A stretch of 37,090 nucleotides of DNA from Mollicutes bacterium (GTDB taxonomy: Bacteria > Bacillota_I > Bacilli_A > RF39 > UBA660). The stretch spans positions 1-37,090 of the forward strand of contig JAAYOI010000060.1 of NCBI GenBank assembly GCA_012520435.1, written 5' to 3'. Of this stretch, positions 1-8,892 are shown one piece after another (position 1 is the first letter of the stretch; each line of letters begins with the position of its first letter). The notes beneath the pieces are model-generated. The model was not told the DNA's origin. It saw nothing but the letters and a program-made list of their open reading frames with translations, and ran no database searches. A program made the position numbers and the translations under genes.

Positions 1-332
1 GTAACATATAATCTTCTAATTCTTTTAGTTACCACTAATGGTTTTTTAGCTTGTTCTTTTTTTATTCTTTGTAAATAAAAGTAAGTTATTAAAAGATAAT
101 AAACACTAAAAATAAATATTGAAATTTTAGAATCTAAAAATAAGAAAGCTGTAAAAATGATAAAGGTCATATCGTTTTCTAAAAAAACTCGATAAGGATT
201 TTTTAAAATCCATTTAAAATAACGATAATCCTTATCATACCAATTTTGTTGTAACATATGTAAGGCTTTTCTTGATTTAAAGATTAAATATAAGAAAACA
301 GGAAATAATGATAAAATAAATATCTCCAACAT
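1..332 (-). CDS. Partial CDS (runs off window start): membrane N-terminal segment, possibly of a membrane-anchored MurF-type Mur ligase
   Basis: Open frame from ATG at 330-332 to the window edge: MLEIFILSLFPVFLYLIFKSRKALHMLQQNWYDKDYRYFKWILKNPYRVFLEND...KKPLVVTKRIRRLYVT. The Mur ligase link is from recalled N-terminal extensions only; the catalytic part is outside the window. Confidence 0.4.
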   Translation of the reverse strand, partial: MLEIFILSLFPVFLYLIFKSRKALHMLQQNWYDKDYRYFKWILKNPYRVFLENDMTFIIFTAFLFLDSKISIFIFSVYYLLITYFYLQRIKKEQAKKPLVVTKRIRRLYV

Positions 333-342
333 AAACTCACTC

Positions 343-1077
343 CTAATTACTTAAAAAATTTCTAATAATTTTTATTGTTTGATTTAATCTTTCTAAATAT
401 GCATAATGAGTACATCCTTCATACACAATGACAGCTGCATCATTTATTAATTTTTCTAATTCATAAGCTCTTTCTAAAGAAACTTCTGTATCTAAACTAC
501 CCCATATAATTAAGGTTGGACATTTTATTTTTTTAACATCTTCGGTAATATCTAAATTAACTGTATTAACAAGTATTTTTCGCATCATATCACTAGCTTT
601 ACGATAATCTTCTGAACCAATATGTCTCTTAGCAAACCCTTCTAATTTATTAATAATTGGAACTTTCTTTAAAAATTTTAATATTTTTACTTTTAATGAT
701 AATTTCTTTACTTCTTTTTTAAAGGGACTACCAAACACAATTAATTTTTGAACATCATATTTACTTGCATATAACAAGCTTATTTTACCACCAAAAGAAT
801 GTCCAATCAAAACAGGATTTTTTATTTTTTCTTTTTCTAATAATTCTTTTATTGCTAGGGCATAATCATTAACTGTCCAGGGATAAGTTGGTATACTACT
901 TTTTCCATGTCCAGGTAAATCAATAATAACTATGCGATAATCTTTTTTTAAATATTCACCTATTGGTATCATCATTTCTATATTTTGACCCCATCCATGA
1001 AGTAACACTATATTAATTCCTTCGGGGTTCCCAAAAATAGTATAATTTATATCAACATCGTTAATTTTGGTTGTCAT
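343..1077 (-). CDS. Alpha/beta hydrolase
   Basis: HGWGQN oxyanion-type motif, GHSFGG nucleophile elbow, C-terminal THYAYLE histidine region. Confidence 0.85.
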   Translation of the reverse strand: MTTKINDVDINYTIFGNPEGINIVLLHGWGQNIEMMIPIGEYLKKDYRIVIIDLPGHGKSSIPTYPWTVNDYALAIKELLEKEKIKNPVLIGHSFGGKISLLYASKYDVQKLIVFGSPFKKEVKKLSLKVKILKFLKKVPIINKLEGFAKRHIGSEDYRKASDMMRKILVNTVNLDITEDVKKIKCPTLIIWGSLDTEVSLERAYELEKLINDAAVIVYEGCTHYAYLERLNQTIKIIRNFLSN

Positions 1078-1140
1078 TTAATCACCATTATTATTATATC
1101 ACCATTTTATTAAAAAAAAAAGATAATGCATTGTTCTCAA

Positions 1141-1941
1141 TTAATTTTCTTTAATTATCTTTCTAAAAGTACAAATAAAGATTATGATCATTCCAACTAA
1201 AATAAAACTATTAACAATAAAATGGTTATATACAATAAATCTAAAAAAAAGAAAATTACTAGTATTTAGAAAAATATGGACGATAAAAGATGCCTTAATG
1301 GTTTGATATTTATCATAAATTTTAATTAAAATAAAACTTATAAAAAAGGCATATATCATATTAATGTAATTAGTATGAACGAGTGCGAAAATGAGGCTAG
1401 CTAATATAGTTGCATTCTTCTTACTTTCAAATGTTTTTAATTCATTATAAACAATTCCTCGAAATAAATATTCTTCTAAAATAGGTCCCATTATTCCTGT
1501 ACATAAAATGGAAACAAAGAAATATTCAGAAAAAATTATAGGATTAAATTCAATAATCTTAAACAAATGATTGAAAATAACTAAACCTGTATTAAAGATA
1601 AAGAAAATAGTGATTCCTAAAATAGATAATAAAGAAATATCACGGATTGTTAAATTAACTTTTTCTTTAGGTTTATATTTTTGATAAAGTTTTATAAAAA
1701 TAGGAAGAAAAATAATTACTAAAATAAGGGTTATTAATAATTTATAATCATTTAAGTAATTAATTAATTTTGTTCGATATTCCTCTGTTATTATATATGT
1801 TTCTAACTCTTGAGAATTCATATTTAAATTTAAATTAAAGAAAAAAGTAAAGATTCCTAAAAACAAAATTTGACTAACAACGAACACGATTGGCCAAACT
1901 AATACTTTAGCCATTCTTTTAAAATAATCTAATCCCCTCAT
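1141..1941 (-). CDS. CPBP family intramembrane metalloprotease
   Basis: Multi-TM protein with EEYLFRG motif and downstream ALVHTNY (EExxxR ... H). Confidence 0.85.
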   Translation of the reverse strand: MRGLDYFKRMAKVLVWPIVFVVSQILFLGIFTFFFNLNLNMNSQELETYIITEEYRTKLINYLNDYKLLITLILVIIFLPIFIKLYQKYKPKEKVNLTIRDISLLSILGITIFFIFNTGLVIFNHLFKIIEFNPIIFSEYFFVSILCTGIMGPILEEYLFRGIVYNELKTFESKKNATILASLIFALVHTNYINMIYAFFISFILIKIYDKYQTIKASFIVHIFLNTSNFLFFRFIVYNHFIVNSFILVGMIIIFICTFRKIIKEN

Positions 1942-1978
1942 TTTACTTCTCCTATCTTTACTTAATTATTATCACTAT

Positions 1979-2287
1979 CTATTTCTTTCTCATCACTTCT
2001 TTTTTTCTTATTTCTTCTTTAATAAATTTAGGAAAACCAAAAATCTTATCAATTTTGGTCTTATCTTGATTTTCTATTAAAAAATTTAATATGATTGGTC
2101 TTGTCGTTATTAATAAAATAATTCCAAAAACCATAAAAACGATAAATTGTAAAAGAAAATTATTACTAATAAGTGATAAAAGGAGTGCTAGAATAGCACT
2201 TAATACAAACCAAATAGTTGTTAAATTGGTAGTTAAAAATTCAACAATAGTAAGTAAAATGACGATTGCTAGCCAAATGTAGAACAT
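1979..2287 (-). CDS. Short NfeD-like membrane protein
   Basis: Hydrophobic MFYIWLAIVILLTIVEFLTTNLTTIWFVLSAILALLLSLI..., resembling the NfeD membrane segment. Start placed at the internal ATG behind AGGTGATTTT rather than the track start (2302). Confidence 0.55.
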   Translation of the reverse strand: MFYIWLAIVILLTIVEFLTTNLTTIWFVLSAILALLLSLISNNFLLQFIVFMVFGIILLITTRPIILNFLIENQDKTKIDKIFGFPKFIKEEIRKKEVMRKK

Positions 2288-2346
2288 AAAATCACCTATC
2301 ATAATTATACTATCATTTATTAATTATTACAATAAAAAAGACTTAA

Positions 2347-2814
2347 TTATTTATAAGTAATATTTGAATATTTTTTTATTAATCTTGATATTTCATAACT
2401 AGAGGCATAAACTCTAACTTTGGAAATTTTAATTCCATTAAGATATATCTTTTCTTTTTCTTCATTTAAACCCATATTACTAAGCATAGATAAATAATCT
2501 TCTATAAATTTATTAATATTATCATTTAAATTCTTTTTATCAAAAGAATAATATTTTATTTTAATTTTATTTTCATATAAAGGATTTATTTTAGGATAAA
2601 CTCCTAATATTTTACCATTAAAATTTTTAAAATAATTAACTAAATTAGAGGTATTAAGATTAACCTTATCAAAAGATAATACATATATATCATAATCATT
2701 TACTTTATTATCTAAATAATTAAAAACTTGTTGTGTTTCATTAATTTTACTAATCGTAATAATGATATTTATGAATAAAAATAAAAATAATAAGATTGTG
2801 ATTTTTTTTATCAT
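2347..2814 (-). CDS. Hypothetical protein with N-terminal signal/TM segment
   Basis: 155-aa ORF starting MIKKITILLFLFLFINIIITISK; no family recognised. Confidence 0.55.
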   Translation of the reverse strand: MIKKITILLFLFLFINIIITISKINETQQVFNYLDNKVNDYDIYVLSFDKVNLNTSNLVNYFKNFNGKILGVYPKINPLYENKIKIKYYSFDKKNLNDNINKFIEDYLSMLSNMGLNEEKEKIYLNGIKISKVRVYASSYEISRLIKKYSNITYK

Positions 2815-2884
2815 TAAATCACCTCATTATTTTTATTTTAACCTCATAAAAAATTTTTAAACAAAAAAGAATAGTATAAAACTA

Positions 2885-3105
2885 TTACCTTGCTTTTATT
2901 CGTTCTAAAACTTTATTAAAATCTGTTTCTTTTACTCTTTTTATAAGATATTCATTATTTTTGAGTTTTTAAACATTTAACTTTAAAGCCCATCCCCAAG
3001 CACGAAATACTAATTCATCAATTTCTTCTTGAGTAAATTCTCTATCAAGTGATGATTCATCTAAAGTTCTAATCCAACCTTCTTAACTAATTCTCTTAAT
3101 TTCAT
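2885..3105 (-). pseudogene. Degraded small gene (about 70 aa) with at least two frameshifts
   Basis: SD-like AAGGAAAGGGATAAT-ATG then MKLRELVKKVG, shift to IRTLDESSLDREFTQEEIDELVFRAWGWALKLNV, shift to LKNNEYLIKRVKETDFNKVLERIKAR-stop. Confidence 0.55.
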
Positions 3106-3163
3106 ATTATCCCTTTCCTTCTAATCACATTATAACACTCGATTTTTTCTACAATCAACTTTT

Positions 3164-3199
3164 AATAAAAAAAGAATAAAATTTTATTCTTTTTTTATT
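3164..3199. terminator. 18-bp perfect AT-rich palindrome, likely terminator
   Basis: aataaaaaaagaataaaa/ttttattctttttttatt, overlapping the stop of the 3195..3443 ORF. Confidence 0.5.
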
Positions 3200-3443
3200 C
3201 TGAATCTACCTTAAATAATTTTCCAACTGCATCTAATTCATTAGGATCCTTTACATCTATTAAAATTGTTTGGCTAGTATCTTTTTTCTCTTTAACAATT
3301 TTAAAATGATCTTTTATATTTTCTTCATCTTCAGTTACTTGTATTAGTAAATAATATTTTTGGTCATTATATAAAGCATCTGCTAAAACAAGATGTTTTT
3401 CATTATTATGTAAAGTTATAACATCATTAACTTCAATATTCAT
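3195..3443 (-). CDS. DUF1292-like small acidic protein
   Basis: 82 aa, MNIEVNDVITLHNNEKHLVLADALYNDQKYYLLIQVTEDEE...; overlaps the upstream stop as TAATG. Confidence 0.5.
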   Translation of the reverse strand: MNIEVNDVITLHNNEKHLVLADALYNDQKYYLLIQVTEDEENIKDHFKIVKEKKDTSQTILIDVKDPNELDAVGKLFKVDSE

Positions 3444-5323
3444 TATCTAGCCATACCCCTTCCTTTACTTAAAACTTCATTAGCTGATTTTGTTAAAGAT
3501 AAACCATCTAAATATTTTCCATCTATTGTTTTTATCCAACATAAATTATTAGGAATTCCTTCAACATATTCCACAAACTCACCTTCTGTATTACCTAAAC
3601 TAATATGCATAATAACATCATAAGTACCTTTCGCTAAACCTAATGAGGTTGCTAATTCTTCGGCACTCACACCTGGCTCATCATTAACTGCAATTATATG
3701 TCCCGTTGGTTGTCCAATAGCATCCTTTTGTAAAAGTGCAATTTTATTAACATAGTAATTACCCTCTTTTAAACCACTTCGACCTGTTTCAAATACATTT
3801 TGTCCAAATTGTGCAGCTGGTGAATTACGATAATATTTTACTCCATTACTAACAAAGACTTGATCACCAATAGTTACTGAATATTGCTTTTCAATATCTT
3901 CAATTGTTTCATTAATTGCTTTATCAATTGTATCAGCAATAACTATATCAGATGTACTTGATTCTATATCTATTTGATCTACTTGTGTATGTGGTTCTAA
4001 ATCTACTTTTTGTTCAATATAGGTTGCTAATTGAGATGAATTTCCTATTTTTATATTATTAGGAAATAATGCACTAACAACACCCATCGTAATAGCAATT
4101 ATAGGAGCCATTGCCACTGCTGCAATAATTTCCTTTTTATATTCCCTAATTTTTTCTAATAAACTTGATTTAGCTTTTTCTTTTTTTGTAACTTTATATT
4201 CACCATCATTTAGTTTATTTGCTTCAACATTTGAAGTAATAACTGTTGGTTCTATTTCTTTTACTTCTCCTTTAATTTCTTCTTTTATTGGATATTCTGG
4301 TTCAATATTATTAATAACGTTATTTATTTCTCGAAGTCCTTTAACATTATCATAAGCATTTTCAATAGCAACATCAATATCATTAATTCTTTCTTCCAAT
4401 TCAGCAATCCGTCTTGGTGTATTAAGAATTTTTTCAATTTCAATAGTATCAAAAATAAATGATTTTGTTAAAGAAGAACGTTCACTATTACCTCTTTCAA
4501 AAATAGTAGCATACTCATTTATTTTATTCATTTTTCTCAATAATTTTTCAAAAGAATTAACATTCTCACGTAATAATTCACCCATTCCATATAAGAACAT
4601 AGCTCTTTCAGCATTTTCTAATTCTTCTTTATCTTTTTTAATATCATTTTCAAAAACTTCTTTTAATTTAGAATTAGTTATTCCATTGGCATATTTTTCA
4701 GCTACAGAAATTTTTTCTACTAAATATTGTTTAGCAATAAAATAACTTTCTATATCTATATCCGTAATACTATCAATTTGGTGTTCAGTAATTAATTTTT
4801 CAAATTCACTATTTAATTTTGCATTAAATCCTTCAAAATCTTCCGTTGCCTTTTTTAATTCTTCAATTTCACGTTCAATTGTTCCTCTTTCGGCTTTTAA
4901 TTCATCTACTCTTTTATGGGCATGTTCACGTTCAACTATTTGTTTTTTAACAAATTTAGTATCAGATTGATAAAAAACTCTTGTATACAATGCTTGTTTA
5001 CGTATATCATCAAATAAATCCGCTAAATCTTTTTGATCTGGATCATTACGGTCAAACATCTCTTCAAGTGCTTTTTCACGCCTTTTTGCCCATTCTACCA
5101 TTTTTTGACGTTTTTTCAATTCTTCATCAATAGTTACAACTTCTGTTTGATCAATTTCTTGTAACTTTTTATCATACCATGCATCAAATTGTAGCGCTAA
5201 TCCTAAAATATCCCATAATATATCATTAACTAAACGAACATCAACATCAGGTTCTTCTCTTAATAATTTTACTTGTTGTAATTCAGATTGTATTAATTTT
5301 TTTAAATATGTTTCTCCAGTCAT
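3443..5323 (-). CDS. Large coiled-coil protein with one TM segment and an external C-terminal domain
   Basis: Charged helical N-terminus, TM IIAAVAMAPIIAITMGVVSALF, then an about 200-aa non-coiled region. No named family recognised. Confidence 0.7.
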   Translation of the reverse strand: MTGETYLKKLIQSELQQVKLLREEPDVDVRLVNDILWDILGLALQFDAWYDKKLQEIDQTEVVTIDEELKKRQKMVEWAKRREKALEEMFDRNDPDQKDLADLFDDIRKQALYTRVFYQSDTKFVKKQIVEREHAHKRVDELKAERGTIEREIEELKKATEDFEGFNAKLNSEFEKLITEHQIDSITDIDIESYFIAKQYLVEKISVAEKYANGITNSKLKEVFENDIKKDKEELENAERAMFLYGMGELLRENVNSFEKLLRKMNKINEYATIFERGNSERSSLTKSFIFDTIEIEKILNTPRRIAELEERINDIDVAIENAYDNVKGLREINNVINNIEPEYPIKEEIKGEVKEIEPTVITSNVEANKLNDGEYKVTKKEKAKSSLLEKIREYKKEIIAAVAMAPIIAITMGVVSALFPNNIKIGNSSQLATYIEQKVDLEPHTQVDQIDIESSTSDIVIADTIDKAINETIEDIEKQYSVTIGDQVFVSNGVKYYRNSPAAQFGQNVFETGRSGLKEGNYYVNKIALLQKDAIGQPTGHIIAVNDEPGVSAEELATSLGLAKGTYDVIMHISLGNTEGEFVEYVEGIPNNLCWIKTIDGKYLDGLSLTKSANEVLSKGRGMAR

Positions 5324-5375
5324 GAACCCACTCCCTTTTCTATCTTTATTACACTATTATTAGTATAACAAAAAA

Positions 5376-5396
5376 AAGGTATTTGGTAAATACCTT
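5376..5396 (-). terminator. Intrinsic terminator downstream of the NUDIX fragment
   Basis: AAGGTATTT-ACC-AAATACCTT followed by a T tract on the minus strand. Confidence 0.75.
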
Positions 5397-5399
5397 ATT

Positions 5400-5621
5400 T
5401 TATATCTTTTCTTTATATATTTTAAAAAGTTCTAACATTTCACTAGTTATTCCTTTTTTATTACCATAAATCTTAGCATTTTTCCTTGATACTTCTTCTA
5501 CGCCACCAGCAATCCCTTGCCATCTTTCCGTTTTACCTACTCTACAAAAAATACCATATAAATAGTTTCCCTTTTCATCTTTTTTATAAGGAAATACTAA
5601 AATTTGATGAGATTGTCTCAT
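5400..5621 (-). pseudogene. Truncated NUDIX hydrolase N-terminus
   Basis: MRQSHQILVFPYKKDEKGNYLYGIFCRVGKTERWQGIAGGVEE resembles a NUDIX N-terminus, but the Nudix box (GX5EX7REUXEEXGU) is missing; no clear SD before the ATG. Confidence 0.55.
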
Positions 5622-5629
5622 CAAATTTT
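5599..5629. repeat. 14-bp perfect inverted repeat with 3-nt loop over the NUDIX-fragment start
   Basis: aaaatttgatgaga-ttg-tctcatcaaatttt. Confidence 0.7.
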
Positions 5630-5636
5630 TATTTAT

Positions 5637-6434
5637 TTATAATGTTTTTCTTCTTACATATGGTCTATCCTTAACTAACAATGATTCTTCATCATCATGA
5701 ATCACATTAGCAATCCCTTTAATTTTCTCTAATTTTTCTAACTCTAAAAGTTTGGTAAACACTTTCAAACTTTTTATTTTCCCATTATAAATTCCTTGAG
5801 TAATAGCATAACTAGCATTTTCTATTTCAACATCTCTATAAATTCCTTCTTGATAAATACTATAAGAATCATCACTTGGATTAGGATAAAATACATGTGG
5901 TTCCATTTGACTATCACTAATTGTTTTAATATTTCCATCAGTAATAAGTTCTAGTCTATGTAGTATATTAGAATCCTTTCCTTCTATAAGAGAATAACTT
6001 TTATTTGGATCATAACCATATATTTTTAATTCAGGTGTCTCAACTTTATTTCGTATTCCAAATTCATCAGCAATTTTCTTCAATAACTCTATTATTTCTG
6101 GGTCAAGTTTTGCCTCATCTTCTGACATATCATAATTTGGTTCATAAACTAAATGTAATATTTTAGAATTATTAGGATTAAACATTATATTTCCAGAAAA
6201 ATATTTTACATTAAAAAGTCCTTCTTTAATATTAACTTCATTACCATCTCTAGATTTTACAATATTTTTAAATAATATCTTATATTTTTCATCTAAGTAA
6301 TATGGAAACAATTTCTTTGGTAACTCATCTTCGTTTATCTTGTTAATACCTCTTTCATACAAATATGGTAATAGTAATCTCACAAACTGAGTTTCTGTTA
6401 ATACTGTTTCATTATTTAACTTAAGTTTTTGCAC
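5637..6434 (-). CDS. Hypothetical protein
   Basis: Long ORF; AGGAGG followed by GTG (VQKLKLNNETV) suggests a GTG start at 6434 instead of the track start 6488. No family recognised. Confidence 0.55.
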   Translation of the reverse strand: MQKLKLNNETVLTETQFVRLLLPYLYERGINKINEDELPKKLFPYYLDEKYKILFKNIVKSRDGNEVNIKEGLFNVKYFSGNIMFNPNNSKILHLVYEPNYDMSEDEAKLDPEIIELLKKIADEFGIRNKVETPELKIYGYDPNKSYSLIEGKDSNILHRLELITDGNIKTISDSQMEPHVFYPNPSDDSYSIYQEGIYRDVEIENASYAITQGIYNGKIKSLKVFTKLLELEKLEKIKGIANVIHDDEESLLVKDRPYVRRKTL

Positions 6435-6501
6435 TCTATTAAAACCTCCTATAAATATTGTATCATTATGATTACACTTGTCAAGCAAATTATCTTATAA
6501 A

Positions 6502-7593
6502 CTAATTTTGATACCTACTAATATTTAAAACGATACCCATTCCTATTAACGTTATCATTAAACTAGAACCACCATATGAAAGAAAAGGAAGAGTTATACC
6601 CGTTACGGGAACTAATCCAACAACTACCATTAAATTTAAAATAGATTGAAAAGCAAGCCCAAAAGTTATACCAAAAGCTAAATATTTACCAAATAAATCT
6701 TGACAATGACGCGCAATTTTAAAACCTTTTATAATGATTGTTAAAAATAAAGTACTAACAATAATAACTCCTAGAAAACCAAATTCTTCACTAATAATGG
6801 AAAAGATAAAATCGGTTTGTGGTTCAGGTAAATAAAAATGTTTTTGTCTAGAATTACCAAACCCAAAACCTAAAAGACCACCTGGTCCAATCGCATATAA
6901 AGATTGAATTATTTGAAAACCACTACCTAATGGATCTTTCCATGGATTTAAAAAAGATAAAATTCGTTCCATACGATAAGGAGCCGAAATAATTAAACCA
7001 ACTACACCAATAATTCCAATTAAACCAATTCTAAAAAAAAAGCGATAATCAACTCTCCCTACAAATAAAAGACCAACAATTGTCATAACAATAACGGTTC
7101 CTGTTCCAAAATCAGGTTGTAACATGATTAATCCAAAAATAAATAATGTTAATAATAATATTGGTAATATTCCTTTTTTAAAATTTTTAATTATTTTATT
7201 ATTTTTAGTTAAATATTTAGAAGTAAAAATAATGAGTCCTAATTTAGTAAATTCACTTGGTTGGATACCAAAAGAACCTATTCCAAACCAACTACGACTT
7301 CCATTACGAACAGTACCAATACCTGGTATTAAAACTAATACTAATAAAATTAAACAAGTAAAAAGAATTAAATTAGCTTTTTCATAATAAAGATGATAAT
7401 CGATTTTACTAACTATCATCATCAAGATTAAACCCATGATTAAAAATAAACCTTGAAATTTAAAATAACGATAAGGATCATTAAATTTATATTCCGCCCA
7501 TATCATCGATGAAGATAAAATCATAACTAAACCAAAAAGGGAAATGATAATGATGGTAATTAAAAGTAAAATATCAACTGTTTGTTTTTTCAA
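6502..7593 (-). CDS. ftsW: FtsW/RodA/SpoVE (SEDS) peptidoglycan polymerase
   Basis: Polytopic; GSRSWFGIGSFGIQPSEFTKLG, PEPQTDFIFSIISEEFGFLG, PFLSYGGSSL motifs. Confidence 0.9.
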   Translation of the reverse strand: MKKQTVDILLLITIIIISLFGLVMILSSSMIWAEYKFNDPYRYFKFQGLFLIMGLILMMIVSKIDYHLYYEKANLILFTCLILLVLVLIPGIGTVRNGSRSWFGIGSFGIQPSEFTKLGLIIFTSKYLTKNNKIIKNFKKGILPILLLTLFIFGLIMLQPDFGTGTVIVMTIVGLLFVGRVDYRFFFRIGLIGIIGVVGLIISAPYRMERILSFLNPWKDPLGSGFQIIQSLYAIGPGGLLGFGFGNSRQKHFYLPEPQTDFIFSIISEEFGFLGVIIVSTLFLTIIIKGFKIARHCQDLFGKYLAFGITFGLAFQSILNLMVVVGLVPVTGITLPFLSYGGSSLMITLIGMGIVLNISRYQN

Positions 7594-7605
7594 TTGATTA
7601 CCCCC

Positions 7606-8598
7606 TTAAATCCAAACACCATAAATAATGGCAAGCATTGCTCCTACTAAGCCAATAATCCAAAATAATTTAACAATATCTCTTTCACTCCATCCCATTT
7701 TTTCAAAAGTATGATGGATAGGCGTCATAGGGAAAATGCGTTTTTTAGTAAATTTATAATATATTCTTTGAATAACACAACTCATTGTTTCAATAACAAA
7801 CACAATTCCAATAACTAATAATAATAATTCATGACGCGTTATTATCGCAATTGCACCTATGGTTGCTCCTAAAGCAAGGGAACCAGTATCACCCATAAAT
7901 ACTTTCGCAGGACTAACATTAAAAACAAGAAATCCTAAAATGGTACCAATTAAAGTAAAACATAAAAGGGCAACTTCTTCATAACCATATAACCAACCTG
8001 TTCCCCAAGTAATAATACCAAAAGCAAGAAAGGCAGTAACAGCAAGTCCACCAGCTAAACCATCTAAACCATCGGTTATATTTACCGCATTACTACTTGC
8101 TACTAAAACAAGAAGAATGAATAAACCATATAACCAACCAATATTAAGTTTGATATTTAAGGAATGAACCCATAATAACGGTTCATTTCCTGCTCGCATA
8201 AATAAATAGAAAAAAATAGTAGCTATTACTAATTGCATCAACAATTTACTTGCTTCACTTAAACCTTTATTATTTTTTCTTTTGATAATCAAATAATCAT
8301 CAATAAAACCGATTAAACCATAACTAATAAAAGTAAATAAAACAATAATAATACTATAATTAAGATTAATTTTATAAGTAAAGAAAAGAATAAGGAAAAT
8401 AACAATTGTAGGTATGATAAATATTAAACCACCCATGGTTGGTGTTCCTTTTTTAGAACGATGTGCATCTTCTAAATAAATACTTAATTGTTGTTTAACT
8501 TTCGTTCGTTTTAAAATAGGAATTAAAATTAAGGCAACTATAATTGATGTTATAAAACCAATCATCATTACTAAAACTGATTTAGTTAAAATTAACAT
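7606..8598 (-). CDS. mraY: Phospho-N-acetylmuramoyl-pentapeptide transferase
   Basis: KKGTPTMGGL, NAVNITDGLDGLAGG, FMGDTGSLALG, PIHHTFEKMGW. Start at MLILTKSV behind AAGGAGGAATTAC, not the track start 8655. Confidence 0.95.
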   Translation of the reverse strand: MLILTKSVLVMMIGFITSIIVALILIPILKRTKVKQQLSIYLEDAHRSKKGTPTMGGLIFIIPTIVIFLILFFTYKINLNYSIIIVLFTFISYGLIGFIDDYLIIKRKNNKGLSEASKLLMQLVIATIFFYLFMRAGNEPLLWVHSLNIKLNIGWLYGLFILLVLVASSNAVNITDGLDGLAGGLAVTAFLAFGIITWGTGWLYGYEEVALLCFTLIGTILGFLVFNVSPAKVFMGDTGSLALGATIGAIAIITRHELLLLVIGIVFVIETMSCVIQRIYYKFTKKRIFPMTPIHHTFEKMGWSERDIVKLFWIIGLVGAMLAIIYGVWI

Positions 8599-8609
8599 GT
8601 AATTCCTCC

Positions 8610-8714
8610 TTACTTTAAACTTACTACATAATTTCCTAATAATATATATGTCCAAACATAAAAAAAAAGGACATTCGTAATTGTTGGCATTACTTTTTTA
8701 ACTTCTTTCTTCAT
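8610..8714 (-). CDS. Unannotated 34-aa putative membrane peptide upstream of mraY
   Basis: ATG at 8712-8714, stop TAA 8610-8612: MKKEVKKVMPTITNVLFFYVWTYILLGNYVVSLK*. The stop overlaps the mraY SD (AAGTAAGGAGG). Confidence 0.55.
   Translation of the reverse strand: MKKEVKKVMPTITNVLFFYVWTYILLGNYVVSLK
8635..8669. repeat. Copy 1 of a 35-bp direct repeat flanking the PBP gene
   Basis: cctaataatatatatgtccaaacataaaaaaaaag; 33/35 identical to 10805..10839. Confidence 0.85.
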
Positions 8715-8892
8715 TATCCAACATCCTTTCTTTTATTATATAAAATTAACATTCGTTAATTTATACCAAATTTAATATTAGTTGCAATGTTTTGCTTCAT
8801 TGACTTTATTTTATACTATTCATATAAAAAATCAAGAAAAAAATGACAGCATTTTATCGTATCTTATATTTATCAACATTTAATTAATTAAA

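Noticed and set aside
2091-2282. Track ORF on + strand (63 aa).
   Set aside because: Antisense to the NfeD-like gene, no SD or recognisable domain; AT-rich shadow ORF. Same reasoning for 5486..5674, 7124..7387, 13386..13625, 18228..18443, 22446..22688, 24170..24391, 25112..25411, 30592..30774 and 35828..36067.
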